A stretch of DNA of 64,000 bases. Source: Brachynemurus nebulosus (taxonomy: Eukaryota; Arthropoda; Insecta; Neuroptera; Myrmeleontidae). Under the pieces are notes generated by a model. That model was not told where the DNA came from and did no database searches. It saw only the letters and a list, made by a program, of their open reading frames with translations. A program made the translations under genes and the position numbers. Where the stretch lies: the NCBI GenBank assembly GCA_035578155.1, contig JAPWDM010000001.1:10060543-10124542 (forward strand), read 5' to 3'. Shown in pieces: positions 45,042 to 55,836 of the stretch. The first letter of the stretch is position 1. Every line of letters starts with the position of its first letter.

Positions 45042-45828
45042 ATAGATTACTATCTAGATATGACGCAGACATACGCATAAGCCACGGATGTTATCGAATG
45101 TTAACGTTCGAATGTCGCATGTTAACGTTCTCGAATGTGTTTCACGTTCAGAAGCTAAAGCTTACGAAAGACTTCAAATATGCTTCTGCAGATTCGTATT
45201 TTTTTTGTTTTTTTTTGTTTTAATGGTACGTATTCTCTTAAAGGCTGCAAATTATAATATGAAAATAAGTTTTTCGGAATTGGAAGAGAGTACTAAATTT
45301 TGGTACTTTTCCATTACGTAAATGTTTCTTATTCTCAAAAAGGGATGTTTAAAATAAATATTTCAAGGAACAAAATGATATTCCTGTAAAATACGTTGAT
45401 TAATATAATAGAAATTCATTTTTATTTGCCACTCAATCAGACAAAAAGATTTTTATATTTTAAGTGATTATGAAAGAGTTCACAGAAGAGGTACTATTCG
45501 CTAGCTGGCTGTAATTTACAGATTTTGCCTTATTATTCGATATTTAACAACTTGTTGCAACAGATACATTACGGAAGCCCCGTAATAAGTTTTAATTTAT
45601 ACGAATTGCGTACGTTTACATACATTTTCTGAAATATTTGTAGTTTACAAGAAAACTCCATTAAATTGATACAACTGTTTAGTGTTAGTTTCATTTGAAA
45701 TTTACATACATATTTATAATGTTTAAACTGACAAAGTGCAGAGAGAATAGTTTTATTTCATACTCAGATGCTCATATGTGTACATATGCTAGTATGTGTT
45801 TACATGTGTGTGTGTGTTACTAAACTAA

Positions 45829-46284
45829 AGCCGGTTCTACACGATGCTACGAACGTTCCTTCCAACGTTCGATCGAACGTTTGAGGCAATTAAGTTCGAT
45901 AGTTGGTGCGACGAATGTATCTGCTACACGGTGAATCGTATGTTTGATCCAATACGAATGATGATGTGTTGGTACTCAGTGGACGAGGCTGTTATCTGTC
46001 TGATATTATCTCTAATGTTATACACTGATGTTGTCTCTCTTCACATGAACGAGTCGTGCAACTGCTGAGTCGAACCAATCAACGCAACCAACATTGACCT
46101 TCAAACGTTCGAAGCATCCCTTTGACTCGGTGCAAGAATACCGACATCGAGCGGGACATGGCCAAATGCGAATGTTTGACGCTCGACATTGGACACTCGT
46201 AGGTTCGAACAACGGCCACACGATGCGATGAACCAACGAACGTCCAATGTTGGAAGGTGTTCGTAGCATCGTGTAGAACCGGCT
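45829..46284. mobile_element. TIR element with TAA flanks (Harbinger-like)
   Basis: The ends AGCCGGTTCTACACGATGCT are identical and inverted over 20 bp and continue imperfectly (ACGAACGTTCCTTCCAAC against ACGAACACCTTCCAAC). TAA lies at 45826-45828 and 46285-46287. CGTTCGATCGAACG and related GAACGTT/AACGTTCGA strings are frequent inside. Several frames run through it in both directions (45844-46068, 46018-46348) only because it is GC-richer than its surroundings; none is recognised. Confidence 0.82.
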
Positions 46285-46416
46285 TAACAATGATGATGCG
46301 TCGTCGTATGTGGAATAAATACTGACGTATGTGTACGATAACAAACATTATACAGATGTGAAATTTTCTCAGTATTCATTTACACTATATTACAAAAATA
46401 TGTGGCTAATTTCTAG

Positions 46417-46660
46417 CTATTTGTCGATTTTTACTTTGAATTCGGCCCAGTGCATCAAGTAGAATGCTCTGTACCCAGTTTTAGCGCAGAATTTGCAGTA
46501 ATATCTGCTCAACGCTCTCGGTCGAAGTAGATAGTTAAGTTCCGCGTCGAAGTACTCGTTGAAGTTGGCTGAGGCTCGAATAGCGCTACTACACCAACCA
46601 CGAAGTGACCGATACTCTCGTACCCGATCAACTTCGCGAGAATGTAGAGCAGGCATAACA
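46417..46660 (-). other. GC-richer block with unassigned 79-codon frame
   Basis: Base composition rises sharply over about 200 bp. The minus-strand frame 46417-46656 opens with MPALHSREVDRVREYRSL and contains YYCKFCAKTGYRAFYLMHW, including a CKFC pair. I do not recognise a family and see no splice-site or promoter evidence. The outer string GGCCCAGTGCATCAAGTAGA resembles the outer end of some insect MITEs, so this may be a transposon fragment and not a gene. Confidence 0.3.
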
Positions 46661-47500
46661 ATAATTTAATTTGATGATTTATAACTAAACTATAAAATCA
46701 AAACATCTATCTATGTACGGGATACTTCAATTATAACGAAACTAATGGAAAAACAGAAGCTGAATATAACCAGATTAAGATATTTTTATTCTAACAATAC
46801 ACTAATGTATCGAAATAAGGAAAGGTAATTGCGTATGTATTAGTCTCACATTATATACATACAGAATGCAATTTTACTAAATTTCATTTTTTTTTCTTTT
46901 GGTGAATTTTGGTAAAATTTTACCCGACTATTTAGAATGGCCTTAAAGCGGGCAAGCGCTTGTATATCGTTGTATCGAATGTTTTTGTCAGGTCGGGTGT
47001 ATACCGAGATTAACCGAATATCAACCAATATCAATCAGTTGCACTTGAACGCTTGTGTTTAATGCCCTAGTTAAGTTCATCAAATTTTTTTGTTGGTTTT
47101 GTTAAAAATTTTGACGCTAAATATTCTGTGATTAGTCACAAACCTTTTAATCTTTTTGGTATTACCGTATTATGTTATCATCATTTAACTTTCAATGTAG
47201 AAAAAGATAAGCATGTATCGGGTTTCATTTTGAGATTATTTTAACAAAATTAAGTCTTTTTGGGTAAAGCGGATAGACAAAATAGAAGGATCTAATTGAA
47301 AAAACTGTTGGAAGGAAAAAAACATACAAAATTTTTTTTTTACGACGGAATGAGGTGAAAAGCTTAAAAAATATTTCTGTCTTGTTTGTGGTGATTTTGA
47401 TGTGGAACCACCTGAAGTAATACACTCCAATGTGGAGGTTGTAAAGAAAGTTACAGTTAATTGTTAAAAATTGATTGTTTTTGTCTTTTTTCAATTTTTT
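46661..47500. other. AT-rich DNA, no gene seen
   Basis: Overlapping short frames at 47225-47494 lie in T-rich sequence and have no recognised domain. Confidence 0.45.
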
Positions 47501-47718
47501 TTTACTTAATAGACTTTTACGCCAACCTGGCGCTCACTACTCAGTAGGACAGTACTGGGTAACATTCACCTATACCGGCATTATGCAAGGTATTAGGCTC
47601 TGTGGAAGGGTAATGTGCCAAACCAATCCGTAAAAGTACCGTAGTACATTCACGGACGGGTTTGTCACATCACTCCTTATATTGTTGTTGTTGTTGCTTG
47701 AAACGAGGTGTTATGCGT

Positions 47719-49380
47719 CTATTTTGGTGTACACTGGTTCGTACGACGAGACTTTTGTGGGAGCGTAGATGTTGGCTCAATGACAGACGGCTGTGAATGC
47801 CTAGTTCGTTTTCGTGTCCTCAGAGAATAGGTAGGATTAGGGACAGAGGGAAGGGAAAGGACTGTTTGTGTTTGTGTGTGTGTTCGTGTATGTGTGTGGA
47901 TGTGTCGTTCTATTTTTCGTTTCTTGGTGTAAATGTGTTCTGGTTCACCAAATTGCTCATTAAGATCGGGTGTTCCTGGAATTGCGCGTTTAGATGGTAC
48001 AGAGGTTGACGGACCTTGTGTGTTATCGAGTTGGGGAGGATTGTGCACCAGAGCGGTAACAGTGACAGTGCGGCAGTTGGTCGATCCTCCCTCTCCATCA
48101 GACGAATCTGGATCTGTATGTGTGTTAGGTGTTTGTGTTTCAGTGTTAGCGTATTGTGTGTTTATGTATGTGTGTTGTGTGTCTGTAAGATGAGTGTCAG
48201 TGTGTTGTTCACTCACTGTAGATGGCTCAGATGGAGTACAAGCAGATCTTGTGCTTTCACATATCGCAGTCGGATTCGTATTACTGAGGAACTTCCGTAC
48301 TATACGACATGTGTTTATGATCACTGCCTTTTGCATAGTGACATATGTGTACTTTGGGAGACCCAAGAGGCTCAAGCTATTGTGTAGTGTGTGTGGAATG
48401 ACCCCGGTGGCACTGAGTACTATTGGAACAATGTGGACATGTTCCATTCGCCATTGTTGTTTTATTTCGGCTGCGAGGTCAGTGTATTTCTCCAATTTAA
48501 CTGCGTGTGTTTTTTGTAAGTTATGTGTATTCGGGACCGCAATGTCGATCAGATAGGTGGTCTTAGTTTGTTTCATTACGAAGGTGATATCTGGTCGATT
48601 ATGATTTATGGTCTTATCTGTAATAATCGACCGATCCCAGTAAAGTCTACAGGAGTCATTCTCCGCTACTACTTTTGGTGTGAGCTTGTAGTAAGGTGTT
48701 TTATCGGTTATAAGGTGGTGCTTAACCGCTAGTTTCTGGTATATGATTTTGCCAACCTGGTCGTGACGGTGTTTGTATTCGGACTGAGCGAGCTGAGTAC
48801 AGGCAGCTGTGATGTGTTGGATCGTTTCAGGTTTGGAATGGCATCTCCGGCATGAGTCAGATGTTATTGACGAGTCACGAAGTATGTATTTTGAGTAATT
48901 CTTTGTATGAATTACTTGATCTTGTATAGCTAGCATGAATCCTTCAGTCTCCGGGAAAAGACTTCCTTGACTCAACCAGGCGTGCGACGCTGCTTTGTCG
49001 ACGTTACTCTGATTAAGATCATGTGGATGTCTCCCATGTAAAGGCTTCCGAATCCATTGCTGAATTTTGTCCTCCTTCGTGACCAAACGGCAAAAACTAT
49101 CTGGCATTTCTGTGTGTGAGAGGTTTAATGGTGTGTATGCCTTGTCGGCTTGGATTATTACATTGTGTAAGTGTGATGTGTGTGTTTTGGTGTAAAAGTA
49201 TTGTCGCAAGTTATGAACCTGTTTATTATGCGTGTTCCTTATGTCTATAAGACCTCGACCCCCTTCGGCCCTTGCGGCAGCGTCAATCGTTCTATCGCTG
49301 CTTTGGGATGATGAATTCTGTATTTGGTCATAAGGACGCGGGCCTTGATCTCGATGTTTGTCAAGTCCGTAGGCGTCCAT
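47719..49380 (-). CDS. R4/Dong-like LINE: REL endonuclease and C-terminal part
   Basis: The first about 35 residues of this frame overlap the RT frame and are not native; homology-like sequence begins at AEGGRGLIDIRN (about residue 38), where the RT frame is lost. A CX2CX8HX4C zinc motif (C177, C180, H189, C194) is followed by the restriction-enzyme-like endonuclease core: R262-P263-D264 (RPDITF), D279 (YLIDIAVPN) and K295-LEKY. The conserved block HIVPIVLSATGVIPHTLHNS follows. A long Thr/His/Ser-rich, low-complexity tail (about 370-520) ends with basic stretches. In this clade the endonuclease nicks the target to prime reverse transcription at the insertion site. Not an independent gene: it is the 3' half of the LINE frame. 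Confidence 0.92.
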   Translation of the reverse strand: MDAYGLDKHRDQGPRPYDQIQNSSSQSSDRTIDAAARAEGGRGLIDIRNTHNKQVHNLRQYFYTKTHTSHLHNVIIQADKAYTPLNLSHTEMPDSFCRLVTKEDKIQQWIRKPLHGRHPHDLNQSNVDKAASHAWLSQGSLFPETEGFMLAIQDQVIHTKNYSKYILRDSSITSDSCRRCHSKPETIQHITAACTQLAQSEYKHRHDQVGKIIYQKLAVKHHLITDKTPYYKLTPKVVAENDSCRLYWDRSIITDKTINHNRPDITFVMKQTKTTYLIDIAVPNTHNLQKTHAVKLEKYTDLAAEIKQQWRMEHVHIVPIVLSATGVIPHTLHNSLSLLGLPKYTYVTMQKAVIINTCRIVRKFLSNTNPTAICESTRSACTPSEPSTVSEQHTDTHLTDTQHTYINTQYANTETQTPNTHTDPDSSDGEGGSTNCRTVTVTALVHNPPQLDNTQGPSTSVPSKRAIPGTPDLNEQFGEPEHIYTKKRKIERHIHTHTRTHTQTQTVLSLPSVPNPTYSLRTRKRTRHSQPSVIEPTSTLPQKSRRTNQCTPK

Positions 49381-51911
49381 TTGATTACCCCAAATGAGTA
49401 TGTTAGCACCGGAACTGCGTAGGTGTTAATTGCTTTGATGGTTTTTTTTCCATCAAGGTGGGTGCTCAGTAATCTCCGTACACGCGTTAGGTATTGCTGC
49501 ATCAGGTGTTGTTTTACAGCGCTGTGATCTATACGTTCGTCCTGATTGAATCCGAGATACCGGTACGACTTTCCCTCGTCCATGGGCTGCATAACAGACT
49601 CTGGTTCGAGTTCGAATGCGACCGCATCTCGTTTTCCTCCAGAACGACATTGTGTTCGACATTTATCGATTCCAAACTCCATACAGAGGTCTCGCGAAAC
49701 CTCGTTGGAAAGTCCCAGCAGCTGCTGTAATTGATGTTTAGTAGCTGCATAGATCTTAATATCATCCATGTACATTAGATGTGAAGTGGTATGGCGCGAA
49801 TTCGTTTGCGTACCTACATTGTAACCGTATTTGGTTTCATTTAACAGGCGAGAAAGTGGATTCATTGCGAGACAAAACCATAATGGACTCAATGAGTCGC
49901 CTTGGAATATGCCGCGTCTTACTTGAATAAGGTCGCTTGTTGTTTTTTCATTACCAATACTCAAATGTAAGATCGTTTGCCAGTCGGACATGATCGTTCC
50001 AAGGAAGTTCACGATACTTGGGTGTATTTTGTACAGCTCCAATATTCTCCGCAACCAGGAGTGCGGGACCGAATCAAATGCCTTTTTATAATCAATAAAC
50101 GCTGTGTACAGGTTACGTTTTCTCCCTTTCGCTTGTTCCAGTACTACGGAGTCAATCAGAAGCTGCTCTTTGCAGCCTTGTGACCTCTTTCGACATCCCT
50201 TTTGTTCTTCTGTCAGTATGGTGTTAATCTGACAATGCTCATTGATCTTTTCTGCCAGACAGGACGTCAAAATCTTATACACTGTAGGCAAGCAGGTGAT
50301 AGGCCTATAATTCGCAGGATTTTTTGTATCACTGTTTTTAGATTTCATGTATGTGATACCCTGCGTTAGGAACTTCGGTGTCAGGTTTGGTGTTTTTATA
50401 AATAGTGTAAAGTGTTCAGCGAGATACTTGTGTGTTGATGTAAAGTGTTTGAGCCAGTAGTTTTGTATGTTGTCGATGCCAGGTGCCTTCCAGTTATGCG
50501 ATCTCTGTAAAGCTCTGGAGACGTCCTCTGTAGTAATGTCCGTATAGGGCATCTCCGGAAGATGTTCGTTATTCCTGTACTCTGTATCGATCCAGCTGGC
50601 TTTGTCATTATGGTCAATGGTGTTGGACCATATATTCGCCCAGAAACTATGGAGTGCGTTCTTCTCCGGTAGACCATTACTGTCAGTTACCGTGTTCGTT
50701 AGAGACTGATAAAACCGTCTCTCGTTTCTGCTGAACGCTTGGTTTTGTCGTCTGCATTCAGTACTGGTCTTATATCTTCGTAAGCGCTTCGCTAGTGCTG
50801 TTAATTTTTGGTGAAGCGTATCTCTGATCTCTGTGAGTGTTTTATTGGGTTCCTCGTATTGTGTGTATACTGTGTGTTTGCGTAATATGTCGTGTATGTA
50901 TTTGTTGAGCCGTTTGGACCTCGTACCCTGTTGGTATTGGGTGATCCTGCCGAGGTTGCATCGGATGTTGCCGATGCGTTTATTCAATCGTGTTTCCCAG
51001 GCAGGAGTTTTGTGTTCCTTCGAGTTGTGCGCTACAGGTGGTGTTACATCGGACCTGTTACAACGTATAGCTGCAACGGCTCCACAATAGATAGCTGTGT
51101 GTAACTCGGTAAAATTGTCGCATGTTTCCAAGTGTTTAGGCAGTATTGTATTGTTCAATATCTCAACGATCTCAGCCAATCTACGTGAGGTGTGTTGTTT
51201 AGGCAACAAGTACCTATGTGTGGGGTCCGTCCCTTCAAATTCAGTAAGCGCTGTGTTAAATTCCAGTTCGATCTTTTGCAGTAGGGTGTCATTTACTGCT
51301 GTCTCATGGTGGTCAGGCTCATTCTCGACAAGTTGTTGAGTGTCGTTTTGTGTGGGGCTCTCCATTTCTGGTGGGCCGTCGTCCTGACTTTCTTCATTTT
51401 GAGCAAATTGATGTGCGACTTGTGTTTTAATCGTGTTTATGAGGGAGGAAGGGATAAGGTTATTGGTAAAAATGACACGTTTTTGGTCTGCCAGTCTCTG
51501 TTCAGTGACGCGACTAAGGTGAGGGTAGGTGCGCGCGAACTCTTGATGTAATTTCGTACGGTAACCAGTTTTGTCCGTTTCAAGTCTAGTAACTTGGAAG
51601 TATGTGCGTACGATGAATTCATTCAGTTCATCTGTCCATTGCATACGCACACGCTTCTTACCAGCTTTAGTGGTCCCCAAAGAATGCTCCAAGGAAACAC
51701 TTAAAGTCGGCTGAGCCAAAGGTGTTGGGGGCTCTGTAAGTAGGGCAGTAGTATTTTGGCTGAAGGTGTTATTACAGCTGACAGGTGGCTGCCTAGAACC
51801 CAGCCTGTCGTCACCGCGATCTAAACTGTCACATTCAGTGGTGACCCTGATGCGCCCGGTCGCTCCACCGGCAGCGGCATTTTTCCGAGGCTTTTTGCTT
51901 TTATTCACCAT
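49245..51911 (-). CDS. R4/Dong-like LINE: Myb-like and reverse transcriptase part
   Basis: The frame is open back to 52112, but those extra 67 codons come from the (AAT)n array (an Asn run) and 5' UTR. The AUG at 51911 (MVNKSKKPRKN) is the likely start, giving 888 codons. After a Ser/Pro-rich lead comes a Myb/SANT-like segment (MQWTDELNEFIVRTYF, EQRLADQKRVI), a coiled or linker region, and the RT. RT motif A is FIDYKKAFDSV (Asp about residue 607 from this start), motif B RGIFQGDSLSPLW (about 664), motif C YMDD (Tyr about 714), then SYRYLGF. All core RT residues look intact. The frame ends at 49245, within LTLPQG, because of a one-base change near 49268-49280; the normal continuation is in the frame of 47719-49380. 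Confidence 0.94.
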   Translation of the reverse strand: MVNKSKKPRKNAAAGGATGRIRVTTECDSLDRGDDRLGSRQPPVSCNNTFSQNTTALLTEPPTPLAQPTLSVSLEHSLGTTKAGKKRVRMQWTDELNEFIVRTYFQVTRLETDKTGYRTKLHQEFARTYPHLSRVTEQRLADQKRVIFTNNLIPSSLINTIKTQVAHQFAQNEESQDDGPPEMESPTQNDTQQLVENEPDHHETAVNDTLLQKIELEFNTALTEFEGTDPTHRYLLPKQHTSRRLAEIVEILNNTILPKHLETCDNFTELHTAIYCGAVAAIRCNRSDVTPPVAHNSKEHKTPAWETRLNKRIGNIRCNLGRITQYQQGTRSKRLNKYIHDILRKHTVYTQYEEPNKTLTEIRDTLHQKLTALAKRLRRYKTSTECRRQNQAFSRNERRFYQSLTNTVTDSNGLPEKNALHSFWANIWSNTIDHNDKASWIDTEYRNNEHLPEMPYTDITTEDVSRALQRSHNWKAPGIDNIQNYWLKHFTSTHKYLAEHFTLFIKTPNLTPKFLTQGITYMKSKNSDTKNPANYRPITCLPTVYKILTSCLAEKINEHCQINTILTEEQKGCRKRSQGCKEQLLIDSVVLEQAKGRKRNLYTAFIDYKKAFDSVPHSWLRRILELYKIHPSIVNFLGTIMSDWQTILHLSIGNEKTTSDLIQVRRGIFQGDSLSPLWFCLAMNPLSRLLNETKYGYNVGTQTNSRHTTSHLMYMDDIKIYAATKHQLQQLLGLSNEVSRDLCMEFGIDKCRTQCRSGGKRDAVAFELEPESVMQPMDEGKSYRYLGFNQDERIDHSAVKQHLMQQYLTRVRRLLSTHLDGKKTIKAINTYAVPVLTYSFGVIKWTPTDLTNIEIKARVLMTKYRIHHPKAAIERLTLPQGPKGVEVL

Positions 51912-52001
51912 CCTAATGGGGTGTCCTTTTAGTCGCCTTTTACGACAAGCAGGACTTACTTTGGGGAAATTCTGCAAAGTGAAGCCCCCACCCACAGAGC
52001 G

Positions 52002-52002
<1 letters not shown>

Positions 52003-52069
<67 letters not shown>
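52003..52069. repeat. (TTA)n / (AAT)n microsatellite at LINE 5' end
   Basis: About 22 trinucleotide units, on the minus strand (AAT)n. It directly borders the 5' end of the R4/Dong-like element and is probably its target array. It gives spurious poly-Asn and poly-Leu frames. Confidence 0.97.
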
Positions 52070-52980
52070 GTTCTATATGATTAAGAAAGTTTATATTAAA
52101 AAGTGATAACACTATTTAAATACATAATATACTTACCCGCTTTACTCGCTATAGAGAATTACTCAGTTTAGGATACCTATACGGGCAAAGTGGGTTTTTG
52201 CAGAGGTTTTGTATTTTCTTTATTAAAAATAAATATCGTATACAAATTTCTTAAGCGAAGTTTCATTTTAAAGTTCGATAATTATCCTATCTGATAATAT
52301 AAGAAAGATCTGCTTATCGAGGTCAAAAACCACTTTTTTGGACGTTTAATCTTAGCTTACCAGCTTTGGGCTACCTTCCCTTGACCTTTCCCTACCGTAT
52401 TTATTCTTCTATTCAAGGGAACTATATTTTTTCATATGAGTATACACCATGTAAATAATTAGATATACTTACTAATTCTAAAATGAAAATTTATACAAAC
52501 AGCAGTACGTTGTAGCAGTTGTAACCGGAGGTATTACTATGGAAAATACTGGACTTGTTTCTGTTGACTAAATCTATAGTCAAACAACAAAACAAGCATC
52601 TATTGGCCGTGTAATATACATGTAGATATTATTAAACTATCGTGCTTTATTATAGATTTATGTACTTAAATTATTACCAGTGAAAATTATTTATGGGTTG
52701 AATAAATAGTTAAATACGGCAATAAATTAACTAAAATAGGTTTATGAGTAATAGATATAGTAGTTTTGCCTCGTAGCGTGCTACTTTCAGTAATTTAATT
52801 CGTGTATTTTTAAGAACAGAACAAATGCAAGTCGTACTTGTCTGATTCCTTAAACTCTTTCTTTCTGCTCCGTTTGAAGAAAATACTGACTATGTCCAAT
52901 AGTTATTAAGGAAATTATGCGTTATTCAAAAATGTGGAGGAATATTCATTATTCACGATATTTAAACCAAGGAAACCATC
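52070..52980. other. AT-rich DNA, no gene seen
   Basis: No supported feature. Confidence 0.5.
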
Positions 52981-52984
52981 GTAT

Positions 52985-53513
52985 TAATAATTAGCTACTC
53001 AAGTAAATCTATTATCAACACAGAGTACCAGAGACAACATATCTATCTCTATACTACTGAAACCAGTGTAACCAGTAAAGGATATAAAATATGTTATATA
53101 TTTGCACTGGTTTTACTTTGTATTTGTGCGGTGATCTGTCTTTGTGTGAGCGATCAGAGGTGTGTTGGCCGTGGTGTCGCATATATACACGCATCTATGT
53201 GGCTCCGTGTGGGGGTTCTAACAATGCCAATAACAATCAAAAGGTGATCAAAACAATTGACCTACATTCATACACTGCTACGGAGCGAGAGACTACTATA
53301 CCTCTTTTCAGATAAAATTGATCATGAGTTTTCGTTAAAAAATTAAATAATTCTTATATTCGAAACAAATCGATCTTCTATTCTTTTCTAAAAATAAACT
53401 GCAAATTTACAATTTACATAAATGCAATAATAAAAGAGATAAAGCCAAGAAAACGGAAATTATTTAAATTCAAAGTTACGAAGCATGGTTAAATTTAACT
53501 GAAATAGACCATA
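52985..53513 (-). repeat. Dispersed repeat D, copy 2
   Basis: 53308-53511 is the reverse complement of 2163-2378, and 53227-53300 of 2960-3028; here the two parts are contiguous. 52985-53070 (CACAGAGTACCAGAGACAAC ... CTACTGAAACCAGTG) belongs to the repeat E wording. The frame at 53091-53315 is repeat-derived and unrecognised. Confidence 0.75.
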
Positions 53514-54386
53514 ACAAGTAAAGGGCCCGAGGCCGGACCTATCGATTTCGATGAAACTTAGATATGTTGTAGAACACTAAAAAATAAGCGACACGTATTT
53601 TTTTTATTGGCGGAACCACGGTTTGAAGGGTTGAAATCGCCCTCCAAAAATTGGGATAAAAATTTAATTGTAAATTTGTAAATTGGCAATATTGCTCTTT
53701 TTTAAAGAGTTATCTATTGGTATGCAATTCGTTCAAATAGTGTCAACAGGAGTGGTTGGGGGTTAAAATTTAGGGGTTAATTTTGCAAAAACCCACTGTC
53801 AGTGTGTTAATATTAAAAATGAGTATATGTTAACTAGTATGTAATTTAAGAGGGTGATTCACCCCCTCTCCCATGTTGCTCATACTGAATTTTGAAATCG
53901 AAAATTTCATTTCTATGTTATTCTAAATGACTTAAACTATTTTCCATGAAGAAGAACTTCTTGAACTACCCAAGTAGTACGACTATTCGACACAGTCACC
54001 CCCTAGTTAACTACCCCTAGACTTAATATTAGGAAATTGAGCAAAAACAGGTCAATTAGATTTTCTGACGTAAATTCCAAACCTGTAAACAGAATTTTTA
54101 TATTGTTTAAATTTCATCCCCTTTTTGCAAAATTAACCCCTAAATTTTAACCCCCAGCCACCCCCGTTGACACAATTTGAACGAGTTGCATGCCAATAGA
54201 TAGCTCTTTAAAAAAGAGTAATACTGCCACTTTAAACTTTTGCTCTATCTCTTACCGTTTTCGAAATATTTAAAAAATTAAATTTTTACCCCAATTTTTG
54301 GACGGCGATTTCACACACACGGCGGTTCTACAACATATCTAAGTTTCATTAAAATCGATAGGTCCGGCCTCGGGCCCTTTACTTGT
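53514..54386. mobile_element. Foldback element with ~275-bp inverted arms
   Basis: Left arm 53514-53790 and right arm 54110-54386 are imperfect reverse complements: ACAAGTAAAGGGCCCGAGGC, CGGACCTATCGATTT, ATATGTTGTAGAAC, GCAATATTGCTCTTTTTTAA, and GGGGGTTAAAATTTAGGGG near the inner end. The centre (about 320 bp) is AT-rich. A partial arm of the same family is at 19484-19630. It sits inside repeat D/E sequence. No transposase and no unambiguous TSD, so the superfamily is open. Confidence 0.88.
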
Positions 54387-54470
54387 AAGTAGCCTAACTT
54401 GCACAGAACTACACACTGCAGGTTTCATGATAAAGATAGTTGCGTTACCTCTGTACTCAGAGATTATTAA
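54387..54470 (-). repeat. Dispersed repeat D/E fragment
   Basis: GTAGCCTAACTTGCACAGAA ... ACACACTGCAG matches, reversed, 2924-2961. It flanks the right side of the foldback. Confidence 0.65.
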
Positions 54471-54927
54471 GTTTTTTAATTTCATATTATAATAAACAAA
54501 GTTATTTATATTTTATTTTGACCCTATCTATAGATATATGCATAATATCCAGACATTTAATGAAATTAGAGACAGATTAGAAAGTTTATTCTTTTAGATT
54601 TTGTTTTTAAAATATCTAAATCAAAAGGGACAACATTCGCAGGAAAACTGTAACAGAGCTTTAAAAAACAGATGCATATTTTAATGAAATCTCTCACTTC
54701 TTCATCGTTCGCAAATAATTTTGTCAAGACCAGCTCATTAAATTTACTTAAAAATTACATATATACTCTGATCAAAAAATATTGAATATATTTGTTGCCT
54801 CAGTATTTTTTTTTCTTTTTGACCGCAAACAGGATAAAATTTTTACGATTAAAAATCCCTTAATCCCATTACCTTGTTAAAATTTTTGATCGCAGAGTGG
54901 ACTGACCGCGCAAACAAGAAAACACCG
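54471..54927. other. AT-rich DNA, no gene seen
   Basis: No supported feature. Confidence 0.5.
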
Positions 54928-54931
54928 CTAA

Positions 54932-55836
54932 CCCTAGAATCATACGTTGGTCTACGAGTCAAGTTAATCATACATCGGCGTCGTTTCGACGAATGGACTT
55001 TTTACGGAGAGTTTTAGAGTTTATTTGCAAAAAACATTTTTTTTACATAACAATACTACAAAAGCGAACAAAATATTTAAAAAAATTGGATTTGGAAAAA
55101 TTTCTTAATATAAATATTTACTAATTTTTTTAATCTTTTTAACAAAGCATATTTTCACTATAAAAATTAAAAAATAGATAAATACATCAATTGTATCATA
55201 AAACATGTGTTTCAAATAATTAATTTATGAACTATTATGAATCAGTGGACATGTGTGACTTTACAGAATTTGAAATTCCTCAGTCATAAATATTCCTATA
55301 GATATGTACATAGTTATTTCCCCATTAGGCACATTTGTAAATTTTCTAAAATTTGTTAGTAATTTTTAGAATAGGATCTCAAAAAATAAAAATTAAAATT
55401 ACCTTTAATTAAGTCATTTGAAACGCATTCTTTAGTTTTCGATTCAATACCTATATTAAAACTTCAGTATTATGTCTTCTCTATAAGTCAAACAGCTGTA
55501 ATCATCTTTCACATTATCATAATCATTGAATAAATTAATTATAACATCCATATCTTTAATAAATTTTAGAAAAATTAGGAAAACTTTTATATGTGGAGTA
55601 CAAAATCTTTAAAGAAAAATATAGGTTAATCATACATCGTCGTCCTTTTGACGCACACTATTTCAGTATAAGAAAAACGACAATAGCTATAAACAAAATT
55701 GATACGTCTTATGTGTTATAATAACAAATAAATTAGATAACAGAAGTTTCACAGCAAGCAGGCACCGACCAGTTGTAGTATTGGAGCAGGTAGAGAAGTT
55801 CGTTCGTCGTTTTGACGAGTACGTATGATTCTAGGG
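54932..55836. mobile_element. piggyBac-like MITE with CTAA target repeats
   Basis: The ends CCCTAGAATCATACGT are identical and inverted (16 bp). The flanks are CTAA at 54928-54931 and 55837-55840, in direct orientation. The CCCTAGAA start is the piggyBac signature, but the target is CTAA and not TTAA. Subterminal motif AATCATACRTCG(G/T)CGTC ... TTTYGACG occurs near 54967 and 55628, with CGTCGTTTTGACGAGTACG at the right end. No coding region in 905 bp. Confidence 0.8.

Larger units (their letters stand above)
47505..52002 (-). mobile_element. R4/Dong-clade non-LTR retrotransposon, near full length
   Basis: About 4.5 kb. In order on the minus strand: a 5' UTR of about 90 bp (GTGGGGGCTTCACTTTGCAG ... 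CGACTAAAAGGACACCCC), an RT frame, a frameshift, the endonuclease frame, and a 3' UTR of about 210 bp ending in TAAGTAAAAAAAAA near 47505. The 5' end directly abuts an (AAT)n array. Dong of Bombyx mori is known to sit in TAA repeats, so this suits the clade's target choice. REL-type endonuclease instead of APE also fits R4/R2-like LINEs. The single frameshift makes this copy probably inactive. Confidence 0.93.

Noticed and set aside
46018..46348. Overlapping minus-strand frames of about 90-108 codons
   Set aside because: They span a TIR element and its end; open only because of higher GC; no recognised family.
49245..49300. Programmed frameshift as the default reading
   Set aside because: A single mutated copy is the simpler account; comparison of copies is required before claiming recoding.
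47797..51622. Many shorter frames on both strands within the LINE
   Set aside because: Shadows of the RT and endonuclease frames.
51766..52112. Poly-Leu frame on the plus strand and the poly-Asn N-terminus of the long minus-strand frame
   Set aside because: Both come from the (TTA)n array; the native LINE start is more likely at 51911.
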